From Tolypothrix sp. PCC 7910 (GTDB lineage: Bacteria; Cyanobacteriota; Cyanobacteriia; Cyanobacteriales; Nostocaceae), in NCBI RefSeq assembly GCF_011769525.1, contig NZ_CP050440.1:2047501-2111500 (forward strand): 64,000 nucleotides of DNA, written 5' to 3'. Positions 1 through 8,979 of the stretch are shown here, one piece after another (within the stretch, counting starts at the first letter, position 1; each line of letters opens with the position of its first letter). A program made the translations under genes and the position numbers. The notes under the pieces were generated by a model. It was not told where the DNA came from. It saw nothing but the letters and a program-made list of their open reading frames with translations, and searched no databases.

Positions 1-40
1 GTGCCTAGGTATCCACCATCAGCCCTTATTAGCTTGACCA
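1..40 (-). rRNA. 23S rRNA, 5' end only (partial)
   Basis: Read on the minus strand, the first 40 bases match the conserved start of cyanobacterial 23S rRNA (GGTCAAGCTAATAAGGGCTG, then GGTGGATACCTAGGCAC). The rest of the gene lies to the left of the window. It is the last visible gene of the operon 16S-tRNA-Ile-tRNA-Ala-23S. Confidence 0.85.
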
Positions 41-306
41 CAATACAATTGGTTTTCCAACTTGCATCCACCTACACTTTTCATGTCTGTGTCTGCCTGC
101 TTTATTTCGCGTTACTATGCAGTTTTCAAGGTTCTGGCTGGTACAATCCCAGCAGTTTGACTCTTGAACAAGTCAATTGCTGAACTCACCCACAATCTCT
201 TATCTTACCACATTCTCTGCTTTTGGCACAAAAACAATCCTATCACTTTAAGCTACTTTTCGCCTATGATACATTCACTTTTGCTACTGTCACAATTGAG
301 AACATG
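41..306 (-). other. Internal transcribed spacer between tRNA-Ala and 23S, with boxA
   Basis: This is the distal part of the 16S-23S spacer. On the minus strand, positions 123-134 read GAACCTTGAAAA followed by CTGCATAG, the conserved antitermination boxA of cyanobacterial spacers. The same boxA core occurs in the leader in front of 16S (2249-2260). No protein gene is credible here. Confidence 0.8.
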
Positions 307-379
307 TGGAGGTTAGCGGACTCGAACCGCTGACATCCTGCTTGCAAAGCAGGCGCTCTACCAACTGAGCTAAACCCCC
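307..379 (-). tRNA. tRNA-Ala (TGC anticodon)
   Basis: A 73-nt cloverleaf can be drawn on the minus strand. The acceptor arms are GGGGGTT and AACCTCC with discriminator A, the anticodon loop is CTTTGCAAA with TGC, and the T arm carries GGTTCGAGTCC. CCA is not encoded. It sits in the 16S-23S spacer downstream of tRNA-Ile, the usual arrangement, and is processed from the rRNA precursor. Confidence 0.95.
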
Positions 380-466
380 ATCCACAAGGCAAAAGTTAAA
401 AGTTAAAAGTCAAAAGAATTAATACTTTCTTTTTACTTTTTACTTTGCTCTTTTTACTTGTTCAGG

Positions 467-540
<74 letters not shown>

Positions 541-553
541 AAAAGAACCTCTT

Positions 554-568
554 TATAGTTTGAAAGCC
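554..568 (-). other. 3' half of the 16S processing stem
   Basis: The 15 bases at 554-568 are the exact reverse complement of 2231-2245, in the leader on the other side of 16S. In the precursor RNA the two stretches can form a perfect 15-bp helix enclosing the whole 16S. Such stems are normally cut by RNase III. Pairing is seen in sequence; the processing role is inferred. Confidence 0.65.
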
Positions 569-587
569 TAATACTTTTCCTGCGACC

Positions 588-653
588 GACCTAGGAATGA
601 CCATCTTTGTATCTACATAACTATTTGTCACAGATATCAAAGTTGGGTAGGTC
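588..653 (-). other. D1-D1' helix of the 16S-23S spacer
   Basis: Immediately 3' of 16S the transcript begins with GACCTACC and ends this domain with CCTAGGTC. The arms 648-653 and 588-593 pair as GACCTA/TAGGTC and close a long stem-loop. This corresponds to the D1-D1' helix used in cyanobacterial taxonomy. Only the basal arm was checked by eye; the inner folding was not computed. Confidence 0.65.
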
Positions 654-659
654 TCCCTA

Positions 660-2145
<1,486 letters not shown>

Positions 2146-2304
2146 TGTAAAAGTTTGTTTAGCTCTTAAAAGACTGATTTATACCTCAGTCCGGTAATTC
2201 TCTTTACTTGACGCAGGTCTATGTTATACTGGCTTTCAAACTATATTATTTTCAAGGTTCGGTGTCCCTACCAGCGCCGCTTTTCGCGCTCCGCTCTCAG
2301 GCAC
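2146..2304 (-). promoter_or_regulatory. 16S leader with boxA and 5' half of processing stem
   Basis: Transcribed leader between the promoter and 16S. On the minus strand 2249-2260 reads GAACCTTGAAAA, identical to the boxA core in the spacer at 123-134, so antitermination likely starts here. Bases 2231-2245 are the 5' partner of the 15-bp processing stem with 554-568. Confidence 0.7.
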
Positions 2305-2339
2305 TTATCTAATATATCGAGCCAAACTTGAGTTGTCAA
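2305..2339 (-). promoter_or_regulatory. rRNA operon promoter
   Basis: On the minus strand a perfect -35 box TTGACA (2334-2339) is followed after exactly 17 bases by TATATT (2311-2316). This is a near-consensus housekeeping promoter, as expected for an rRNA operon. The start of transcription should lie near 2304. The divergent nadC begins about 110 bp to the right. Confidence 0.8.
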
Positions 2340-2450
2340 CTTTTTTTGGGGAAATTTTTGAATCTTTTTTCTTCGGCTTTTGTAACTCCTCCCCAGTCAG
2401 CCTTTTCCCCTATACTATTCCTCGATGTTTCATAACAATCAATCAACTCT

Positions 2451-3320
2451 GTGAGCAATTTCGGTATCTTACCCCCTTGGCTTGTCCTTGACCCCCTGTT
2501 GCATAGCTGGTTGTTGGAAGATATTGGTCGGGGCGATCGCACAACCAACAGCCTACTAGTTAAAGATGTCAAGCCAGGAACAGCTAAGTGGGTAGCAAAA
2601 GCTCCCGGAATTATTGCTGGGTTACCTGTTGCGGGTAGGGTATTTCAGCTTGTAAATGAGAAAGTTAGCTTTGTGTCAATGACAGATGAAGGTGCATGGT
2701 GCGAGGCTGGACAATTAGTAGCAAAAATTCATGGGCCTTTAGATGCGCTGTTGATGGGGGAAAGAGTTGCTCTTAACTTAGCTATGCGTTTAAGCGGTAT
2801 TGCAACTCTTACTAATAAATATGTAGAGCAAATTGCGGATTTACCTGCTCAGTTGGTGGATACGCGCAAAACTATACCAGGACTGAGGTTGTTAGAAAAA
2901 TATGCAACATCTGTGGGAGGAGCGATTAATCATCGCATGGGGTTGGATGATGCGGTGATGATTAAGGATAATCACATTGCGGCAGCTGGAGGAATTGGCG
3001 AAGCTATTACCCGTATCCGTTCTCATATTCCTTATCCACTAACGATAGAGGTAGAGACAGAAAGCTTAGAGCAGGTGAAAGAAGCTTTGGAGCATCAAGC
3101 CGACATTATTATGTTAGATAATATGTCTTTGGATATAATGTCTGATGCGGTGCAATTGATTCGCCAAAAGTATAGCCATATCAAAATTGAAGCTTCCGGT
3201 AATGTGACTTTGGATACGATTCGTGCTGTAGCACAGACTGGTGTGGATTATATTTCTAGTAGCGCACCGATTACGCAGTCGAAGTGGTTGGATTTGAGTA
3301 TGAAGATTCCGCTTCAGTGA
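2451..3320 (+). CDS. nadC: Nicotinate-nucleotide pyrophosphorylase (quinolinate phosphoribosyltransferase)
   Basis: Converts quinolinate and PRPP to nicotinate mononucleotide, CO2 and pyrophosphate in de novo NAD synthesis (cytosol). The 289-residue product has the usual length. The N-terminal lid domain carries LLEDIGRGDRTT (residues 21-32). The catalytic barrel carries VDTRKTIPGLR (136-146), GGAINHRMGL, and the late motifs IMLDNMS and IEASGNVT, all typical of NadC. The frame begins with GTG at 2451 and the first residues fit the family start; no strong ribosome site is visible. It stands alone and is divergent from the rRNA operon, followed by a hairpin that may terminate it. Confidence 0.95.
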   Translation: MSNFGILPPWLVLDPLLHSWLLEDIGRGDRTTNSLLVKDVKPGTAKWVAKAPGIIAGLPVAGRVFQLVNEKVSFVSMTDEGAWCEAGQLVAKIHGPLDALLMGERVALNLAMRLSGIATLTNKYVEQIADLPAQLVDTRKTIPGLRLLEKYATSVGGAINHRMGLDDAVMIKDNHIAAAGGIGEAITRIRSHIPYPLTIEVETESLEQVKEALEHQADIIMLDNMSLDIMSDAVQLIRQKYSHIKIEASGNVTLDTIRAVAQTGVDYISSSAPITQSKWLDLSMKIPLQ

Positions 3321-3376
3321 TGAGGCTGATTATCTTAGTTGAAATTAATGTTTTGTCGTATTGGAAATGAGAAAAG

Positions 3377-3424
3377 CTCAAAATTTTAGGTAGATAATTT
3401 ACCGGCAAGATTTTGAGTTTTATA
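3377..3424 (+). terminator. Possible terminator of nadC
   Basis: CTCAAAAT (3377-3384) pairs perfectly with ATTTTGAG (3410-3417) and is followed by TTTTATATT. The stem is AT-rich and the loop long (25 nt), so intrinsic termination is plausible but weak. It lies 57 bp after the nadC stop codon. Confidence 0.45.
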
Positions 3425-3427
3425 TTC

Positions 3428-3546
3428 TAGTGGTCTGTCCTATAAGTTCTGATGGTTAAAAAACAAACCGCAAAGGCGCGAAGTACACAAAGGAAGAGAA
3501 ATGAACAATGAGTTCACCTAGCAAAATTAATGGGACAGGCCACTAG
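3428..3546. repeat. MITE-like element with 14-bp terminal inverted repeats
   Basis: A 119-bp segment bounded by CTAGTGGTCTGTCC on the left and GGACAGGCCACTAG on the right (13 of 14 positions complementary). The inside carries the phrase AACCGCAAAGGCGCGAAG, similar to dispersed repeat text near 51827 (AACCGCAGAGGACACGGAGG). No coding capacity. Structure fits a non-autonomous miniature element; target-site duplication is not obvious. Confidence 0.6.
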
Positions 3547-3724
3547 GAATTTGTGAGAATTTTCAGTGATCTTTAGATGACTTTTGCTATGATACTAGGA
3601 ATTTATTCTTAGTCGGCTATAGGTTTAGCGTTAAGTTTACACCTATTTGCCTTGCCCTACATCTGGCGATATAATTTTGTACCGCATCTGAAAGAGAAAC
3701 GCTATATTTTTTATTTGGAACTTT

Positions 3725-4705
3725 CTAAAGCCAACTTTGGCGTTTAGCATAAATAATACTGCTAATCACAATTAATACCATCACACAAATCAGAAGAGGA
3801 TAAGCCCAAGGTTGCTTTAATTCAGGCATATATTCAAAGTTCATACCATAGAAACCAGTAATGAAGGTTAGAGGTAAAAATACTGTGGAAAGGATAGTCA
3901 GGCGGTTAATTCTTTGACTCGTTTTGCTAGCGGTATTATCACGTTGAATTTCGAGTAATTCTGACATCCATATTCTCAACGCTTGGTATTCTTGCCAAAG
4001 TTTATCTACTTGATGAGCTAATTCTTGATGAAATAGTTCTTTTACTGGCGGACTTAACCATTGAAAATCTTCATAATCTATCATAGCTAACAGAGACTTA
4101 ATGCTTTGAAAATTACGCCTACCGCAGCGAGTAGATTGCCTCATTGTCGCAATTTTTTGGTAGGTTGACTCATCGCCAGAATTCTCCAAAACTGCATCTT
4201 CTAAATCATCAAGCTGTCTAGAAATATAGTCAAATACAGTATAGTAATTATTTAAGATATCTCTATAAATAAGATATATAAGGTAGTCTACATTATGAAG
4301 TTGTAGATTTATAATTCCTTTTTGAATATTATTATTTAAAATAGTTAAAATTCTGATTTCAGTAGTTTCAAATGTTAGAATAAAGTTACTGCCAACTATA
4401 ATGCTGCCACGCACTATCTCAAACTCGCGATTTTTTATTTGATTAGTCATAATTTCATAGTTATCAAATAAAGAATCCTCTATATCTTCATCAATACCTA
4501 GAGGAAAATGGTTGAAAACCATGTCAACACGAGATGGCTGAAGTCCGAAGTGGTTGATAATTTTGGCAATAGCAGTGCGATCGCGGAAGCGAATACAACG
4601 CAACCAGACATTGTCAGAGCTACTAATCCTCTCCAGTATGGCATTGACATCGTCACTGGTGAATACTTCCAGATGATTCTGAGAAAAGCTGAGCAGAATT
4701 AGCAT
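3725..4705 (-). CDS. corA: CorA-family magnesium/divalent metal transporter
   Basis: Inner-membrane channel-type transporter for Mg2+ (or Co2+, Zn2+). The 326-residue protein has the long soluble N-terminal domain of the family and two C-terminal membrane helices. The signature YGMN at about residues 286-289 lies at the end of the first helix, followed by an acidic loop with MPE. The second helix (LLICVMVLIVISSIIYA) ends near the C-terminus with basic residues. Length and architecture are complete. ATG at 4705 is preceded by AGGA seven bases upstream on its own strand. The leader just upstream can form two hairpins (4724-4788). Substrate cannot be told from sequence. Confidence 0.9.
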   Translation of the reverse strand: MLILLSFSQNHLEVFTSDDVNAILERISSSDNVWLRCIRFRDRTAIAKIINHFGLQPSRVDMVFNHFPLGIDEDIEDSLFDNYEIMTNQIKNREFEIVRGSIIVGSNFILTFETTEIRILTILNNNIQKGIINLQLHNVDYLIYLIYRDILNNYYTVFDYISRQLDDLEDAVLENSGDESTYQKIATMRQSTRCGRRNFQSIKSLLAMIDYEDFQWLSPPVKELFHQELAHQVDKLWQEYQALRIWMSELLEIQRDNTASKTSQRINRLTILSTVFLPLTFITGFYGMNFEYMPELKQPWAYPLLICVMVLIVISSIIYAKRQSWL

Positions 4706-4723
4706 ATCGCAATCCTAATTGAG

Positions 4724-4788
4724 CCGTGAACAACACGGTTACTGGCAATCATACCTTGAGAGACGAACTGTCCGCTCGTTGCCAGTAA
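4724..4788 (-). promoter_or_regulatory. Two-hairpin 5' leader upstream of corA
   Basis: On the coding strand TTACTGGCAA (4788-4779) pairs perfectly with TTGCCAGTAA (4748-4739) across a 30-nt loop. Directly next to it CCGTG-TTGTT-CACGG (4738-4724) forms a 5-bp stem with 5-nt loop. The second hairpin ends 18 bases before the corA start codon, close to the ribosome site. This could be a metal-responsive leader or simply a stable 5' UTR. It does not resemble the long conserved M-box. Confidence 0.45.
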
Positions 4789-5056
4789 TACAAACTGCTG
4801 CAAGCAAAAGCTGTTTGAACTTTGTATGCAAGTATACATTGCTCAATCAAAATGGCGATCGCATCTTCTTTATTGGATAGAGAAAGCAAGCGAACAGAGG
4901 AAGAAACTTACAGAAAGCTCTTCTTGTGAGCCTCCGTTTTGCTTCCCCCTCTGCTCGGCGTAACTTAAAAGTGCTGAATCTTTAGTAAAAAATAGTATTT
5001 AGTGTCTAGTCCTTATTCTCTAAGCCTTTTTCATCCCTTTACTCAGTTCATAATGG
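4789..5056. other. Intergenic space between corA and the repeat protein
   Basis: About 270 bp. It lies upstream of corA and downstream of the stop of the 5057-7048 gene. One near-HIP1 site (ggcgatcgcatc) is seen; no reading frame, tRNA or clear terminator was recognised. Confidence 0.5.
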
Positions 5057-7048
5057 TTACTTCTTCTCAACCCTAGTCCATTGCATCTGAGGAGATTCAA
5101 CTGGAGCAGTAGAAACTGGAAGGATCACGTCGTTTTTCTTAGGTACTTGAACTCTTGTTCCAGGTACTACCACCTTACCATTAACGATGCTGTTTCCTCC
5201 GAGGGTTGTTCCTCTTGTGGTGTAACCTGTTGCTAGAGCAGGCAAAATGGTATTCCCTTGTTTGTTGACAACTTCTTTGACAACCATCAACTCAGCAGGA
5301 GAAACCTCGCGAGCTTTACCAACCAAAGGCTGGGATAAGTCGCTATCTACTACACCAATCAGGCGGTTCTGGTAAGTGAAGGCAAAACCAAGCTGTTGTA
5401 CTGAAGCAAGAGCCATTCCTTTTTCCTGTGCAATCCTTTTTGCTTCTTCCTCTAAGTTGAAGTTCTTGTCTTGTTCCTCAGCCTGAAGCAAGTTGCGAAT
5501 CTCTTCAAACGCTTTTTGCGGTTCGCGATCGGCTGCTAGTTGTTCAGCTTTGTCAAAAGTTTGAGGAGATATAGAATTTCTCACCAAGAGGATCTTGTCG
5601 GGTGTACTCTCTACCTCAACTGCATTAACAACTAACTGTTCCACAACCTGCGATTTTTCCCCTACCCAACGTTCAGATTGGAGGCGATATGCTTCAGGAT
5701 TTGCATTAGGAGGAGTTAGTCCAGCCTTTCTTACCTCTTGGGCAGTGGGATTAGCTCCGATGAGAGTCACAAGGTATTTAGTAACTTTAACGACGTTAGA
5801 AGAGGCACTAGCTTGTTTAATCCCACAAGGAGTTCCTACAAAGTCAAAGTTAACAACCCCTCTTACGCCCCATTCGGAGTATTGGTTAGAGCCAACGGTA
5901 TAGTCTCCAACTAAGGCGGCTCCAGATGCACAAGATAGGGCTACAGACATACCACCGGAAATTCTTGCGGCTTGACCTTGTGCTGTCTTTGCAAAAGAGT
6001 ACAACCGTTGGGCTGCTTCTGCTTGAGCAAATACAGACACTTTTTGTCCCACAGGGCGCTGAACTCCTCCAATGATTCCTAAGTTGCCAAAGGCAGTTTG
6101 AGAAACTTCATCTCCACCTGTGTTGCCAACACCTACGACGTTGCTATAAACACCGACATAGCTGTTGTGACGAAGAGAATCACCAGGCGCGTTTAATACA
6201 ACTCCAGCCGTTACGCCTCCTGCCCCAATTGCATTAGATGGAGCCGCAGGATTGTATGTAGCTTGTCCAAAGAGGAACGTATTTTTAGCCAAACGATGGC
6301 TAACAGTGCCTTCAACTCCAGCTGTGGGGAAGGTACCACCTCCTGCAAACACAGAACCAGAAATGTCTGTATGACCAACTTTTACCCTTCTAGCACCAGC
6401 AAGTGGCATAGAAGAAATAGGAACAAGGTTGCCAACTACTTTGCTTTTCTTTTCCGGTTCTGGTTGAGAATCGGCAATAGGTTGGGGATTTGGTTGGGTA
6501 CTGGGACTAGATTGAGGGTTTGGTTGGGGTTGAGAATTGGCATTACCTGGAGGGTTGTTTTGAGGATTGGAATTTGGTTGGGGATTATTAGAATTAGGTT
6601 GCTGATTAGGATTAGGATTGGGATTTGGTTGGGGGTTAGGATTTGATTCGGGATTGGGTTGTGGGTTGGGATTTGGTTGTGGATTTGATTCAGGGTTCGG
6701 TTGTGGGTTGGGATTTGGCTGTGGGTTGGGATTTGGTTGTGGGTTGGGGTTTGGTTTGGGTTGTGATTCTGGATTAGGTTGTGGTTTGGGTTGTGATTCT
6801 GGATTAGGTTGTGGTTTGGGTTGTGATTCTGGATTAGGTTGCGGTTTGGGTTGTGGGTTTGGTTTGGGTTGTGATTCTGGATTGGGTTGCGGTTTGGGTT
6901 GGGGATTAGGTTTGGGATGTGATTCTGGATTGGGTTGTGGCTTATGCTGGGGATTAGGTTTTGGCAAACAAGGTTCTACTGCTAATGCAGATTGCGTCAC
7001 CAAGAGCAACAACAGATGAGATAACGCAACAGAAACTCTATTAATCAT
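5057..7048 (-). CDS. Secreted protein with Pro/Asn/Gln repeat stalk and possible outer-membrane-type region
   Basis: Family not recognised. The chosen start at 7048 is 15 codons inside the longest frame because GAGGAGG lies just upstream on the coding strand and the sequence that follows is a clean signal peptide (MINRVSVALSHLLLLL, cleavage after AQSALA-like residues near 23). Residues about 24-208 are a low-complexity stalk of NPQP, PKPQPNPES and NPNPQ units. Residues about 220-430 are rich in Gly and alternating hydrophobic positions (SVFAGGGTFPTAG, TAGVVLNAPG), resembling a small beta-barrel or beta-sandwich. The last 230 residues contain a charged helical stretch and a Val/Pro-rich end. 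Total 663 residues. The stalk suggests a cell-surface or wall-spanning role. The opposite strand is also open through the repeat, but only as a shadow. Confidence 0.75.
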   Translation of the reverse strand: MINRVSVALSHLLLLLVTQSALAVEPCLPKPNPQHKPQPNPESHPKPNPQPKPQPNPESQPKPNPQPKPQPNPESQPKPQPNPESQPKPQPNPESQPKPNPNPQPNPNPQPNPNPQPNPESNPQPNPNPQPNPESNPNPQPNPNPNPNQQPNSNNPQPNSNPQNNPPGNANSQPQPNPQSSPSTQPNPQPIADSQPEPEKKSKVVGNLVPISSMPLAGARRVKVGHTDISGSVFAGGGTFPTAGVEGTVSHRLAKNTFLFGQATYNPAAPSNAIGAGGVTAGVVLNAPGDSLRHNSYVGVYSNVVGVGNTGGDEVSQTAFGNLGIIGGVQRPVGQKVSVFAQAEAAQRLYSFAKTAQGQAARISGGMSVALSCASGAALVGDYTVGSNQYSEWGVRGVVNFDFVGTPCGIKQASASSNVVKVTKYLVTLIGANPTAQEVRKAGLTPPNANPEAYRLQSERWVGEKSQVVEQLVVNAVEVESTPDKILLVRNSISPQTFDKAEQLAADREPQKAFEEIRNLLQAEEQDKNFNLEEEAKRIAQEKGMALASVQQLGFAFTYQNRLIGVVDSDLSQPLVGKAREVSPAELMVVKEVVNKQGNTILPALATGYTTRGTTLGGNSIVNGKVVVPGTRVQVPKKNDVILPVSTAPVESPQMQWTRVEKK
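6600..6985 (-). repeat. In-gene tandem repeat coding the PNPQP/PNPES stalk
   Basis: Nested tandem repeats inside the secreted-protein gene. The clearest unit is 30 bp (coding for NPESQPKPQP); 6781-6810 and 6811-6840 are identical, with near copies on both sides. Shorter 12- and 18-bp units code NPNPQP. Copy number is likely to vary between strains by slippage. Confidence 0.85.
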
Positions 7049-8457
7049 TGATTTCCTCCTCACGTGTATAGATTTCAAACTCTTCATTCCCAAGAATGAG
7101 AGGGTAAATAAGTATTGAAAACAATCGCACTAATAATGGCGATCGCCCGTCATTAAAAAAATATAGATAGTTAAAAATCTCAAGAGAGCAAACTATGGGC
7201 AAGTTGTCTCTTGCCAATGGCAATATATGCATAGATGATGCATCCCAGAATTATAAAGTTGAAAAAATCCTAGTTTGTCTCAGTCAACTAGTCCTGAATA
7301 TGCCAAAACTTAATAGAGAACTTAATTGAAGATATACAAGCAATCTTTGCCAATTCCGTAAGTTTTTGCGAGATATTTCTCAAAAAAACTCTTGATTAGT
7401 CGATGTGAGATATAACTTATTTTGATAAGGTATCTTTTCATATTTCATCTCAAGAGCTGATACCTGTATTCAAAATAAGTATCTCTGTCAAACAACGAAG
7501 CAATATTTTACTTAGCTCTAGGAATGCAAGTTTTAAGATATTGACTGATGATAAAAAGAGAAAATTGATTGCAGGCAGATGATTAATCAGCCTTGGCAAT
7601 TTCAAGAATTGAATGCTGTAAACATTAAAGCTGCAATTTTGCAGTTACAATTCCACCACTTGTCATGGTTGCCTCACAATATTTAGATGCATTTAACCCA
7701 ATTCATCTTTAGAGACTCAAAATCATCAGATAACTTTACTGTACCTGATGTTTTAGTTCTCAATCCTAACTCAAAAATACCTATAGAAGCTGGAAATCCA
7801 AAATAATTAGCACTTTTAATTAATTACAGTCAAAACAGCCTACAAGTCTAGTACAGTAGGAGCTTTAGCAAAAACTGCTGTTTTTAATATCTTACTAGAA
7901 AATCAACCTTCAAATGCTTATTAAATATGCATTTGAAATTTTAAACATTGCTTTTTTGCCTTACAGAAATTTAAGCTGGTTAAAGACTGTAAGTTTTGCA
8001 TATTTTGTCGGATGCACTCAGATAGAAGATTCATCTCTGTTAATAGAAATGCTGTATAAATATCCTTTTACCATATATCAACTAGTTTTTGGATAAATTA
8101 AACACATATTCATCTGTCATACACGGGGTTGACACAATAATAAACATATGCATTAAAATGCTGGATTGGAAATATGAAGTTACCTTTATGAGACTTTATA
8201 GATTCTTAAAAGATATCTCCACTCCTAAAAGTAACTGGTTTGGAGCCTTGGTGATGGTTTATGTAATTAAGTAAAAATAATTACATAATTAATTGCTGTT
8301 ATAGGAATCCGATTTGATTTCTAAAAAAATATGAGTCATGTAGGGTGTGTTGCAGCTTATACTTCATGCATGAAAAGCATTTCTAGGGGTGTGTTAGGCT
8401 GGCGCTAACGTAACCTACAGATGAATAGCAATTACTGAAGCAAAGGTTGCTGTCCAG

Positions 8458-8486
8458 ATCCCCGACTTTTTGAAAAAGTCGGGGAT
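8458..8486. repeat. Dispersed palindrome (ATCCCCGACTTTTT type)
   Basis: A near-perfect 14-bp palindrome: ATCCCCGACTTTTT, one base, then its complement. A diverged relative is present at 12904-12936 between pflB and pflA. These hairpins are dispersed repeats rather than gene-specific terminators, although RNA copies would be very stable. Confidence 0.7.
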
Positions 8487-8919
8487 TTAAATCTCGCTAA
8501 AGTATGTGACATTTGCCCCTACAAATAATTGGTGTTTTACAAACATTTTTTGAATAGGTAATACCAATTTGAAAAAAGCCCACAGCCTAACTCTTGGGTA
8601 TATGTGCAATAATTACTCAATTAAAAATGCTAGTAGCTTTCGGGCATATCTATGTCTGCGAAATTTTGGGAAACTAAAAGGGGCAATGACGAGAGTATCA
8701 CGTTTGGTTGTAATATAGCGAACTACAGAGATAAGCTGATTTTACTGTTTCAAAACTGCGATCGCTCCCAAATTTTACTGAATTTTCTGTATCGAACTAT
8801 ATCACCACGAGTAAAATCGCTAATTTGATGCAGATATACAGAAGTGTGGTTGAGGAATGATGGCGATCGCTTCCCCTTCCGTAGGGTACAGTATATTGAA
8901 CGTAAATCCTATTACAAGG

Positions 8920-8947
8920 GTAGGGGCACAATATTTTGTGCCCCTAC
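8920..8947. terminator. Hairpin downstream of adhE
   Basis: GTAGGGGCACAA-TATT-TTGTGCCCCTAC is a perfect 12-bp stem with a 4-base loop, 33 bp beyond the adhE stop codon. It belongs to a dispersed hairpin family with GTAGGGGCA ends (compare 62417-62441), so it may act as a terminator or RNA stabiliser by position. A T-run after the stem on the adhE strand is not present. Confidence 0.45.
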
Positions 8948-8979
8948 AATGATCTAAACCTGACTATTTTGAATTTTTA

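Larger units (their letters stand above)
7049..8979. other. 1.9-kb stretch without a convincing gene
   Basis: AT-rich DNA between the repeat protein and adhE. A short piece at about 7710-7806 reads FTVPDVLVLNPNSKIPIEAG in one frame and looks like a decayed coding remnant, but it has stops on both sides. Two 60-codon frames at 7914-8274 have no ribosome site and no recognisable family and are left out. Recognised items are two hairpin repeats (8458-8486 and 8920-8947) and a fragment at 8388-8420 of the GTGTGTTAGGC type repeat. Confidence 0.5.

Noticed and set aside
2208-2230. Plus-strand promoter TTGACG...TATACT in the rRNA leader
   Set aside because: Only 11 bases separate the two boxes, too short for a sigma-70-type promoter.
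4724-4788. Known Mg2+ riboswitch (M-box) before corA
   Set aside because: The leader is too short and lacks the conserved multi-helix core.
6618-7019. Plus-strand frame of Gly-Leu-Cys repeats
   Set aside because: Mirror image of the PNPQP repeat on the coding strand; repeats with a period divisible by three stay open on both strands.
7914-8274. Two overlapping 60-codon frames
   Set aside because: No ribosome site, no recognisable family, AT-rich random-looking composition.
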